Under the pieces are notes generated by a model. The model ran no database searches, was not told the origin of the DNA, and saw only the letters and a list, made by a program, of their open reading frames with translations. This document shows, one piece after another, positions 36,301 through 47,700 of a stretch of 64,000 bases of DNA (position 1 is the stretch's first letter; every line of letters begins with the position of its first letter). The stretch comes from Anaeramoeba flamelloides (lineage: Eukaryota > Metamonada > Anaeramoebidae), in NCBI GenBank assembly GCA_027625915.1, contig JANTQA010000023.1, positions 9,238,001 to 9,302,000 on the forward strand. The letters are read 5' to 3'. Both the position numbers and the translations under genes were made by a program.

Positions 36301-37476
36301 TATATCATATAAGGACCATTTCACTCCCAATTTTATTAACTATTCTTTTGTTAACTCAAAGAAATGCTTTTGATGATTTTGTTTCAAAGAAAAGGTGGTA
36401 ATCTAAAAGATATAAAATGTACCTTACTTCCTTTACAAGATCTGTTGGCCCAACATTCTTTTAAGATAATAAATAGGTTGTGGATCATCAAAATAATACC
36501 AACAGTCCAAAAAATTTTGATAGACCTTAACTTTATTATAATTTCTAAATCATTGCTTTTTTCTAATAATATTCCTGTTTCATATTTTAAAGGAATTCAG
36601 TGATAGAAAAAAATTCTAAACACTAAAATCCTTTTCTTTCTGAAAATTATTTGTTGGAAATTAAACTGAACAAAATTTTGTGGAAAGATCAAAAAATTTT
36701 TTTTCAAAGATCAACTATTATTACAACGATTTAATTCAAAATACCTTATCTTCTTATTTCACATTTTAGATCCAGTTGGTTAGTGGATAAAGAATCATTA
36801 ATCCTATCTTGATTACTTTTATTTTATTCGTAAAGTTAAATTATAATTATGAATTCTTTCATTTTTCTTATTAGTTAAAATAAAAAACTTGGAAGACAGA
36901 ATTGTTTCAATTAACTCCAGAAAAAAAAAAGAGTTGGAGTTTTGAACAACTAAAGCAATTTTAAAATGAACACAAATAAATGGTTAAAAAGATACTAATT
37001 ATAAAAAATAGTAAAATCTTCCTTTTTCAAGTTATTTAAACGATTTTTTTTTTGGGTAAAAAAGTTATTTCAATCACTTTTAAATTAACAAATGTCTTGA
37101 AAAGGTTTCTTATTTATCAAATACTCTGAAAATGAAATTCTTGTTAATTACCCTTACATTAAAAAATCGTCAAATATTTAAAAACTTTTCACTGTATTAT
37201 TATTTGGAAAAGGGTTTGGAAATTAGTCTCTTATTAGAAAAAGTTATCAGACTTTATTAAGCAAAAAATATAATTTAATTTCATTTTTTTAAATAACACG
37301 TTTTTTGAAATAGTTTTCTTTCAAAACCAAATTACAAAAAAAACCAAAACCTCAACTTAGAAAACACTATTTGACTGACTTCATACTCCAATTTATTTCA
37401 ACAAATTTCAGGTTTATTATCGTAAAAAAAATCAAATTAAAAAAACACCCAAATCAAACAACAAATTTTTTCCTTC

Positions 37477-39123
37477 ATGTCCAAAATTCAGACGATTAAA
37501 AAAACGAAACCAAAACTGATCAAAAAGTGTCTTAACAGAAAAAGAGGTTATTGTAAAACAACAACTCTTGTATCGAAAGGATCACAACAACTTTCAAACA
37601 AAAAAAAAAAAAAAAATACCAAAAACCAAAGCGAAACCAAAACACAACTCTTTGAAAAAAATGTTGATGGTGAAATTGTTGACATTTTAGGAACCATGTC
37701 AAAAAAAATGTATTCGAGGTTGACCGAAGAACAAAAAAAACGAAGAAGGTCTTTAAAAAATAAAATTAATGCACAAAACAACCGAAATCAAAAGAATAAA
37801 AAATTAAGAAAGTTGGAGGATACACTAATAGAAATTTTAAATAAGCACGAACAGCTGAACAGCCACGTAACCGAATTAGAACAAAACAAAGAGACTTTGC
37901 AAACAGAGTTAGAAAAACTGAAAACAAAAGTCCAAAAGAAGAGATCAAACAAAAAACGAAGTCGAAATAGAAGTAGAAAACTGAAACAAAAGCAAGACTT
38001 CAACCAAATGATAAAACAAAAAGAAATAAATCCAATTTTTGATTCATTAATACAACAAAATTTTTTTAATAGTCTCAACAATCGTGATAACGAAAACGAA
38101 AATCGAAATGAAATTGAAAATGAAATAATTAATCAAACAATAAACCAAAACCTTTATGAAAATAGTATGAGTGAGGAATTCAGTTTTGGTTCTTATTTAA
38201 ATTTCAATGAAACTACCGAGTCAAAAACAGGTTTGAATTTAAATAGTGATTTGAAACAGATCGAAGACTATTTAAATTTTGATGAAATAACTGATGAATA
38301 TAACACAGGATCTAGTCTATTTGATTTTCAACAAGATTATAAAAAAGATGAAAGCAAAGAAACCGATCCAATACAAGACCCAATAAACGATTTGTTGCCG
38401 ACGATTAGTGATGAAAATCTTGAATACGAAGATGGTGATGAGGGCGATGGAATATTATCTTTTTCTCAAGACATATTTAAGAATTTTTTTGATAATTCCA
38501 TGAAATTTATCGGAAATTCATTTTCAATCCCATCGGGAATGGGAAACAATGAAGAAGAAAATTATAATAGTATTAGGAATAGTAATAATGAAAATGAAAA
38601 TGAAAATGGGAACGGGGTTAAGTATACAAATGGAAATGAACACAAACATATAAATTTAACAAAAATCCAGAATTCAGTTTCTGATATTGAATCTAAAAAA
38701 AAATTTGGCTTTTCTCTTTTCATTATTTTTGTATTTCTTGCATTTTTCTCAAGTTGTCTACCCTTTATTTCCTCACCAGAAAAATTACAACAGAATTCAC
38801 CTTGGCAAAAAGGTATTTCAAATCTAAATTTCTTTGATGGATTGTCGAAAAATATTGAAGAAAACGATCAGCCTTTGCCTGGATCAAGAAAATTAAATAT
38901 GTATCCTTCTGGAAAAGATTTGCCTTGTGAAAATAATTTAATTGCGAATGATATCATGATTCTTCAAAACAAACAACAACCAGAACAACCAGAACAATCA
39001 GAACAGTCAGAACAGCAAGAAAAACAACAACAAAACTTAAAATCACCATTCACTTATGATTTAGAATTTAGTCAAATAAATAAAATTAGCCAAAATTCAA
39101 CTAATTTCAATTTTCTAAACTAA
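37477..39123 (+). CDS. Membrane-tethered bZIP transcription factor (ATF6/CREB3/bZIP28-like)
   Basis: Single exon, 548 residues, with ATG in a T/A-rich leader. Residues about 85-112 are the bZIP basic region (RRRSLKNKINAQNNRNQKNK, with the N-x-x-A-Q-x-x-x-R pattern). A leucine zipper or coiled coil follows to about 155, then a strongly basic tract (about 155-175). Residues about 180-400 are acidic and N/E-rich, as in activation domains. One hydrophobic segment at about 411-432 (FSLFIIFVFLAFFSSCLPF) makes it a single-pass membrane protein with a Q/E-rich tail of about 115 residues. A site-1-protease-like motif RKLN lies at 471-474, about 40 residues beyond the membrane. The layout fits ER-anchored stress factors released by S1P and S2P, and an S2P gene lies next to it in opposite orientation. 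In ATF6 the anchor follows the zipper closely; here the two are about 250 residues apart, nearer to the plant type. Function is inferred. Confidence 0.85.
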   Translation: MSKIQTIKKTKPKLIKKCLNRKRGYCKTTTLVSKGSQQLSNKKKKKNTKNQSETKTQLFEKNVDGEIVDILGTMSKKMYSRLTEEQKKRRRSLKNKINAQNNRNQKNKKLRKLEDTLIEILNKHEQLNSHVTELEQNKETLQTELEKLKTKVQKKRSNKKRSRNRSRKLKQKQDFNQMIKQKEINPIFDSLIQQNFFNSLNNRDNENENRNEIENEIINQTINQNLYENSMSEEFSFGSYLNFNETTESKTGLNLNSDLKQIEDYLNFDEITDEYNTGSSLFDFQQDYKKDESKETDPIQDPINDLLPTISDENLEYEDGDEGDGILSFSQDIFKNFFDNSMKFIGNSFSIPSGMGNNEEENYNSIRNSNNENENENGNGVKYTNGNEHKHINLTKIQNSVSDIESKKKFGFSLFIIFVFLAFFSSCLPFISSPEKLQQNSPWQKGISNLNFFDGLSKNIEENDQPLPGSRKLNMYPSGKDLPCENNLIANDIMILQNKQQPEQPEQSEQSEQQEKQQQNLKSPFTYDLEFSQINKISQNSTNFNFLN

Positions 39124-39605
39124 TTGATAATAAAATATATCCAAAAATTTTTAATATTTTTAAATTTTAATCAATATTCTATCAACAAATTTTCTTACAG
39201 ATATTTTAAATTAATGTGACAAGAAGACTTGTTAAAGTGTGTATAAACAAGATGATAAACTTAAATAGAACTATTTTCAAAAGCTGTATTTAATAACTTT
39301 TTTGCCACAGTATTTTGGAGTGACTTTTTATAGAATATTTCCCTTTTTTTTATTTATTAAATAAAACTATTTAAATTTTTAATCTATTTTTTTGATATAT
39401 TTGAAAAAAAAAGTTAAAAACTATTTTTTTAATTTATTTATGTGTTTTCATTAACCTTTGTGAAAAAAAATTGGAACTTCAGAAAAGTTTGACACTTATT
39501 TTTTCAAAAATAAAAAGATTAAATTGCCAACTAAAGTAAAACTGATCAAAACCACAAAAATTTTTGGAGATAATAAGAATCCAAATGGTAATTAAAACCG
39601 TTTAA

Positions 39606-40955
39606 GGGAGTAGCTACACTATAAGACATCCTAAAAATTTGAGAGGGATGAGATAAGAGTATTTTATTTTAGTGGCGTGTAATTGTAGATTCTCTAAAAA
39701 TTTATTCTAAAAATTTTTTGTTATTTTTTTTTTCTATTAATGTTAAACAATAAAAAAAAAAGAGAATATATTGATTAAATAGTTTTGATTTTTTTTTTTT
39801 TTATATAAATAAACTTAATTTCAAAATTATGGACACAGTTTAAACAGTCGAAAGAATAACAATACCAAACTTTACATTCAATTTGGAAATTATTTGATTT
39901 AATAAACTATTTCATTTTTTGTTTTGTTTTTGTTTTCATTTTGTTTTTTTTTCGAGTTACGAAATTTGTTTTGTTAGATCTGTAATTTTGATTTCGGTGA
40001 TTGATAGAATATTCGTGTTGAGTTTCATAAATAGAAAAATCACATACAATTTTTCCTGTTATCTTATCATTTGATCGATCAACAATTGTTGGGGTAATTT
40101 TCAACAAATCTACATATATATTTTTTGTTCTATTCGTTTTATTATTTTGGGCACACTGGTTTTAATTTTTTTATTTTATATTGTTTTCTTTTATTTGGAT
40201 GAAAATGATTACTTCTAAAACCATTAATGCCTGGTTACTTAAATGTGATTTTATATTACGTTTGGAAAAATATAATAAATTGAGTTTTTGTTTGACAATT
40301 TTTGATTTCGGATGTGTCCAAATTTTTGGATTGGGGTTTTAGTTTTTTTTTGGGGGGAAGATAATTTTAGATTCTTAGAATAAAAAGTATAGCTATTTTT
40401 TTGTTTAAAATTTGATAAAATATTTTCATATTCACTTCTCCAATTCCACCAAATCCAAGTATTTAAAATCGTAACAAGTAATGTTTCGGATAATTATTAT
40501 TTTTTTGAATCCTTCTAGCTATTTAAGCCACATTCATATTTCCTTTTGTGCTTCTCTTAGTTGCAATGTTATTGTTCTTTTTAAACAAAATCCATTAATC
40601 CCAAAGGTCACATAGAAAAAAAATATTTCTTATTGCTTTTTGTTGTAATAATTAAAAAAATTCAAAAATGATGAAAAAATAAAAAATGAAAAAAATAAAT
40701 GCCACAATATAATGTTGAGATAAGGACGAAAGATAAGTCATTCATCATTTGAAATACTATTTTAAGCAATTAAAATCAACATTCTATTGTGGCAATTTCT
40801 TTGAGACTTTTGAAAAAAAATTTTAAAAATCTAATGAAATAAGTACTTTAAATAATAAAAATCAGTGAGGTACAACCAAAGTTAAAAATGTTATTTTCTG
40901 ATCCTCTTCAAAATTGCAAAAAAGTGAAAATTTTTCCTTTACCGTGGCTACTCCC
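39606..40955. mobile_element. TTAA-flanked element P (with J2 inside)
   Basis: Ends are GGGAGTAGCTACACTATAAG and, inverted, GGGAGTAGCCACGGTAAAGG, each flanked by TTAA (39602-39605 and 40956-40959). Removing J2 leaves about 820 bp. It has the same end motif, GGGANTAG, and the same target as O and G2. Confidence 0.8.
39812..40339. mobile_element. Tc1/mariner-like element J, copy 2 (nested in P)
   Basis: About 528 bp, end to end homologous to J1 without K. The right terminus is GTGTCCAAATTTTTGGATTG and the left is its diverged inverse. A TA precedes the left end, and one follows the right end. It is younger than P. Confidence 0.8.
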
Positions 40956-40989
40956 TTAAGACAATTTCTCTCAATATACTTTTCACTTT

Positions 40990-41390
40990 ATTTGATTTTT
41001 TTTTGATTTATATAATTAATTTACAAATTTTTTTTTTTTATTTCAAGATCTTATAGTCAATTGTTACAAAACGTCGTTATTCTATTGCTATTGAAAAAGT
41101 TAAAATGATTGTAGAGAAATCATATTTATTTCTAATTGGGATTTTCTTTGGATCTTGAATTGGAGATCAAAATGAACATTGTTTGCTTTTCGAAATAGAT
41201 AGAATTTGGATTTTAGTTTTTCGATTATTAAGAAAATTATATTTGTTTTTTTAGTATTATTTCAGACGAACACCAACCATTTTTGGATGTGTATTATTCT
41301 ACTTATTTCTTATTAGTTCTTCAAGGGACAATTATTTTTTTATATTTGCTATTTGAAAAAAATGTTATACACTTTGACAGAAACAAAGTT
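40990..41390 (-). mobile_element. MITE family E, copy 3 (truncated)
   Basis: Reverse-oriented copy with one good end (CACTTTGACAGAAACAAAGTT followed by TA). The opposite end is missing. Shared internal words include gattgtagagaaatcat and gatcaaaatgaacattgtt. Confidence 0.65.
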
Positions 41391-41493
41391 TACCTTTTCT
41401 TTTTTTCTTTCTTTTTCTTTTTATTAGTTCAAATTGGTATGGTTATTATTTTAATTTGATAATATTTTATTTTTTTTGCTTTTATTCGTAAAA

Positions 41494-41660
41494 TACTGGT
41501 TTTTGATTTCTAAATGGGAAAAAATTTTCACTTTCTTTTCCATATTTTTCTTTTTCTAATTGAGTTTTCAAAGAATTAGGTGAAGTTTGTGACTTCTATT
41601 TGAAAAAGGAAATTGAAAATGAAGTGAAAATTCTACCCGTTTATTATTCAAATACCAGTA
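41494..41660. mobile_element. MITE family F, copy 2
   Basis: 167 bp with ends TACTGGTTTTTGA and TCAAATACCAGTA (a TA at each edge) and inverted subterminal words TTTTCACTTTCTTTTCC / GAAATTGAAAATGAAGTGAAA. It lies just beyond the 3' end of the site-2 protease gene. Confidence 0.8.
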
Positions 41661-41772
41661 AACAACGCCGTCCAAGCGAAAAATAAACTTTAAAACAAAT
41701 AGGTAAGAAAAAGTAAAAGGATCTCAAAAACAACAATGAATAAATAAAAAGATGAGATGTGTGGGAATTTTT

Positions 41773-44700
41773 TTATTCAAATTGGGAACTAAATTTTAAT
41801 CCGTATAATGATAAAATTATGTTCACTATAATTAAACAAGTTCCACCAGCTATAATAGCTTTGGAAAAATTATGTTTAAAAAATTTAGATAATATTGTTT
41901 TGATAAGATGCCCACCATCTGAAAAATAGCAAGGTGTCACGTTTAGAACAATCAAACCACCTGAAATTGTTATTAAATATTTAAAAAAAAGGTCAAGGAG
42001 GCTAGGAATTCTTAAAACGAAGGAAAGGTTATTCGCAATCTTCATTTTAAAAAAAAATTCACCGAGTTCGATCACTTGGAAAAATAATTCAAAAGAATCA
42101 TAATATTGTACATTCTTTTCATTGCTTATTTCCAGGTTTAAATGTATTTTATCGGTGTTTTGAATTTCTAATAAGCAATCATTGATATTTTCTATTGGCT
42201 GATAACAATCGTGTTTTGATTTGCACGAGTTTAGATTTGAATTTAATAAAGCATCAATTTGATTTAAACAGATTTGAATATTTGGAAAATAATTAATTTC
42301 TAATTCCTCATTTTGAAAACATGTCAATAAATTATTATAATTATTCATTGTGGATTTATATGTTTGTTCACTAGTAGATAATTGGTTTATTTGAATTGGT
42401 TCATCTATTATGGTTTTATTAACACAATAATTTAAGATTTGCCGATTGTCTTCTAAATTTTTTGAAATGTCTTCAAAGCAGTTAAAAAAATCTATAAAAT
42501 TGGTTGTTTTGCAAGAATTGACACTTGTAATCGTTTCGCCAATGTTCAATTTTTGACCCAATTCACTCGATTGGTTGCTAGATATTATTGCAATCCCTTG
42601 GTTCGTCTCATAAAATGTTAGGATTATTCTTGGAAGAAAAAAAATTATAATTAATGTTATAATAAAGATTATACAATTATGCCAAATACCCGCAGAATAT
42701 ATTTTCATTCTTTGTAAAATGGAAAGTTGTTGAATTTGCTAATTATCATTAATATAAAAAAAAAGAAACAGAAAAAGAAGATGATGATCATGATGAAGGC
42801 AAAGAAGAAAATATGTTTAAGATAATCAATTAATTTCAAAAAAAATAAAAATAAAAGACTTTGTTATTTTTAATTCTATTCATTTAAAAGCTTTTCAAAT
42901 AAATTGCTTAAGGGTCTATTCATTTATGGTGAATTTGCTCCATACCCAAGGAGTGACTTGAAACCAAAAAAGGGTATTGTGAAATTGCCCTTCTTTTGAT
43001 TGACAAAATTCAAATAACAAAAAAAAAAAATTTGAAAAGGATCTCATTTGACAAAAAATTCAATCTAAAAAAAAGTTTAAAATTATTCTCAATTTCAAAA
43101 TTCAATTATCAAAAAAAAAAAAGTTTAAAAGCATTCTCAATTTCTAGAAAAAAAAAAAAAAAAAAAAAATTACTTTTATTTTTTATTTGAAATTTTCAAA
43201 GGGTTAAAATTTCTTCAATTTGAAACAAATTTTTTTCTAAAAGTACACAAGCAATTTAATTCGATTTAATCTAATTTGTGGTTAGACTGTAACTCTCTAT
43301 ATTTGACAAAGTTAGGATTTTGTTGCATTCTTGAGAAAAAAATAACTCTATTGAGAATAGAAAAAAAAAATCTTCTAGATCTCAAAAAGCGCCAAAGATC
43401 GAAACTTCAAAGCTAACACAGTTGTTTTCAAAATGATAAATCGCAACCATTCAAATTGGAAATTGAGTATCTCTCTTTGAAGCTTTTTTCTAAAAATGTA
43501 CTCTTTTTTGATTATTGATTTTTGGGGATTGATCGCGCATCATACCTTGGATAGTTTTTGATTGGTATTCGGCCCTAATAAAAATTACAAAATTTTTTTT
43601 TCTATTTCGGAAAATTATTTTTTACCGTAATGACTCGACCCTTAAATTGATTTTCTTTTTTTAGAAACAATTTTTCAAGAATGTTGACTCACTTTTGATG
43701 ATTTGGAGGTGGATTTGTTGGGTTTTATCCCAAATTCAATCAAAACCATTTTCAATTTTTAGATCAAAATTATTTTTCTTTTTTTTTCAAATTTTTGTTT
43801 TGCTTTTTCAAATTTTTGTTTTTCTTTTTTTAATTTATGTTTTTCTAATTTTTTTTTTACAATTTTTTTTCTAATTAGTTTTTGAAAATTTTTTCTAATT
43901 GATTCCTATTTTTTTTTTCCATTGTTCCTAATTTCGTCAATTTTTTATTTTTCTTTTTTTTTTCTTTCATTTCTTTTTTATGTAAAAGATCACGTGAAAA
44001 AAAAAAGATCTTAGAAAATACAAATATACTTGTAAAAAAATTGAGACAATGTAATGCCTTTTAACGATTAGATATCGATAAACAAAAAATCTTCTTGTTA
44101 ACCTTTTCTCATTCCAAAGTTCAGTAAAAATTTATAATACTCTTTTCAAAAATTGTGACTCACTTTTTTTTATTTTAGATTTTTATTTTCTTTTTGATAA
44201 TTTTTAAAATATCAGGCTTTTATATATTTATAATAAAATAAAAGTGAATTATTAATAGATTTAATAATTAGTTGATCTTGAATAATTAAGAATATATATA
44301 TTTTTTTTCCAATTTATTATTTCGTGTGAGTCACAATTTTTGAAATGGACTTTACTTTATTTGGTTATCTGACAAATGACTTATTAAAAATATAAAAATT
44401 TCTGATCTCAATTATCAATTCTTAATAATAATTCAATTTATTTATTTGTAAGGTATTACTTTAATTAAAGATATCAAAGTTCCTGACCTCAATTTTATAT
44501 AATATATTTTAGATCCTTTTTGATCAAATACTTTTCTTTTTTTCTTTTTTATTCATAAAAATTGTTTTCCCAAGATGTTTAATCACAACAAAATTTCTAA
44601 TAGAAGGTAAAATATTATAAGTGTATTTTATTGTTTAAAAAATCCTTGTTTGTGTCCTTATCATATTTCCCATTTTTTTGAATTTTATCGTAACTCTTTT

Positions 44701-47700
44701 TCTACAAAAAAAAGTTTCAATTTTTTTTTTTCATTTTTTGGGGAATATTTTGATGAATATATTTTGAAATAAAAACAAATTGGTACTGATTTAATCATTA
44801 TTAATATTTTGTTTAATTTGATATTATCAGTTTAAGAATACACACAAAGAAAAAAATTTATAGGAAATAGAAATCGATTTTCTATTATATAAAATGTATC
44901 CTGTTTGATGAAATATCGTGAAATGGTTATGAAAGTTTATCTTAAAGCGTGAAATTTATAATAGAAATAAATGTACAACTTTTTTGGGAATACCTTAGTA
45001 TGGCTGTTAAATAAACTCATGTATTCATGGTGGCACTTTTTGGCTCAGACTTGAGGTTATTTTGATCGGATTATTCATATTGTAAAAAAATGATGATTTT
45101 TTTTTTTTTTTTCCAATTATAAAGTAAGTATAAAGAGCTTTATCTTAATAAAAGTATAAATTATTTTTTATTTTTTTTTCCATTAAAGACTGACACTAAA
45201 AGTTCACCTTTTCGTTTTTTGATTTTCCAGGATTTTCAAAAAATATAGTAAAATCAATGATTTTAATCAATTCCTTTGAATTCTGAAAACCCTAGGAACT
45301 CGACAACACTTCCTGAATCCCGAATTTCAATTAGAGCTATATATTGAAATTAGTGAGAGAATCTGTCAACTCTCTCAAGAATCGGGCCCGCTCCATAAAT
45401 TGAGAGGGGTTTTGATCCAATCATAATTCTTATTCATTTTAATGATAGCCAAAAAGATTCAAATCGGTCAGACGATTTCTTCAAAAAATTAGTGGTTCTA
45501 ATAAAGCATATACCCAAATTTTTCTCAAAATTACACCTTGATGACTTTTGTGTATTTTTTATAACTTTTTCAAAGAAAATGATAAACAATCAAAAATAAT
45601 GGTGTTAAGAGGATTCAACCCAGACCTTCTGATTATAAATTGGGCACTTTACCCCTGGTACATTATTGGTTATACAAAAAATTATAATTTAATATCAACG
45701 TTGAATGATGAAGAGCCAAATTAAATGAGACAATTATCTTTTTTAATGGGTTTGTAAAGATCTTGGGCTTTCTCTACTCATTTGTGATGGATACTCAATT
45801 TTTGAGAAATGTAAAGAACAATTTATCATTTAATAATAGGAAAATGACAGTTTTAAAAATATTTTAAAATAAAAAAATCCATATTTTGATTTTGATTACG
45901 TAGAAAGATAATATTGCTTAGGCAAAATTCTGAATAAAAACTAATAAATAAATAAAAAGTAAAGAATTGTAAATAAATATTCAAACTAAAAAAAATAAAA
46001 AAAAATTATTCATTACATTTTCTGTTTCAACAAAACCACCAGGATATAAAATAGCCAAAAAAAAATCCAAATCTAATTTAATTTATAAAAAAGAAAATAA
46101 TAAACAAGATAAATTAAATAAAAATTTAAACAAAATTGTTAGAGTAGAAATGTAAAAAAACTTCTTTTAAGGTATGTCAATTATCTAAGAAAAAAAAATT
46201 CTAATAATACAATCCCAAATTAAATATATTTTTTGATAAAATTTTTTTTTATAACTTTATAATCCAAAATACGCAAATTTCAAAAATTACGGAAATAAAA
46301 ATATATCTTTTTTCTTAGTTGAAAATATCTGTAAAAATTGTAGAACCAAATTCTTGTTTTTACTGTATATATATATATATATATATATATTAACCATTAA
46401 CCATTAACCATTATCTTAATTAACAATTAACCATTCTAATTGGAATATTGTTTGTTTATTCTAAATCTGTCAATTTTAAACTCTTTTGTTAAATGGTTTT
46501 TATGATTTTTATTAATATTTTCAATTGATCAAAAACAATTAAAATTTTGGTTTTGTCAACCGTTCGTCATCAGGAATTTTGATTTTAACAGTAATCAAAA
46601 ATTTGGCAATATTTTAATTTTCATCCAACAAACAACAATTAATGAATTTATCTTGGCTAATTTATTGAATTTTAAAGTCTCCGAGCCTCAAATTCAGTTT
46701 GCCCTTATAATTTTTAAGGGCTATCCTAATTTTATAGCCAGTGAATATTATTTTAATGACTAGTAACCTATTTCTTGACTTTTAAGAATGTTAAGCCGAG
46801 AGATCTTTGTTAAAAGTTAAAATTTAGGGTTTTTTTTGAAAATTTGTCGTTTTGGTTTGTACATTTTCGCTATCCAAATTCAAAATTTACCTACGTGGGT
46901 TAGAAAATCAAAATTCTGTTACTTTACTTACTTGCCACTTCATTTTAAAAATATTCTAGAGTTGAGCGCAATGGTAGAAATATATTTTCAGAGAAAGTAG
47001 AAAGTAAATAAGGTAAGAGGCAAACAAATTTGATTTTAATTTAGCCTTGTTTTCTTCGAGAATTTCGAAAAGTTTTTGTCAATAAACATAATTAGTGTTT
47101 TTAATTTGAAAAAAACTTGTTAGTTGCAATTTTTTACTTTGCTTTTGTTGACCAACTTTTAAATCATTTTTATTGGCTATTATATTATTGTATTTCAATT
47201 CTCAGAGAACATAAAATTAGGATAGTATTTAAAATGGGATTAAAGTCTTGAATACTAGCATTTGCATTATAAATAGGAAAAAATTTTCACTTCATTTTCC
47301 TTATTTTGTTTTTTTAAAACTAGAAAGTTTCTCCAAAAGAAGTAGGTTGTAATTTGTGGCTTTCTAATATGAAAAAGAAAAACGTAAATGAAGTGAAAAT
47401 TTTTTTTCTATTTCGTGGGCAAATACAGCAATAAAAAGTATGTGTTTTTTTGTTTAAACATCCGAAAGTGGTTGTTTAAGTAATTATTCTTCAGAAAAGG
47501 TTCTCAGTTTTGTGTAACCATTAATGTTGTGTATGTAAATTAAAAAAAAAATAAACTTGACTTACTTTTTAATAGGAACACCTGTTGTTACTGAGGCTAT
47601 AGCATGGCCAACTTCATGAAAAATACCGTTCAGAGCAACTGAAATTAGTAAAAACCAAAAATGACTTGAAGGAACATTAACACCAGGAATCTAAGAGTTT

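Larger units (their letters stand above)
33074..37476. other. Intergenic with nested MITEs
   Basis: Holds a C-rich strand-asymmetric stretch (33270-33340, repeated ACCTACC words), element E2 with F1 inside it, and element J1 with K inside it. A 79-codon ATG frame at 36364-36603 has no recognisable domain and I do not call it a gene. The last 150 bp are the A/C-rich leader of the bZIP gene. Confidence 0.6.
39124..41772. other. Intergenic between convergent bZIP and S2P genes
   Basis: Almost filled by mobile DNA: element P (39606-40955) with J2 nested in it, E3 (about 40990-41390) and F2 (41494-41660). Both genes end into this region. No further gene was seen. Confidence 0.65.

Noticed and set aside
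36364-36603. 79-codon ATG frame downstream of element J1
   Set aside because: Short, no domain, no neighbouring exon, and close to mobile DNA. Could be a small gene but not supportable.
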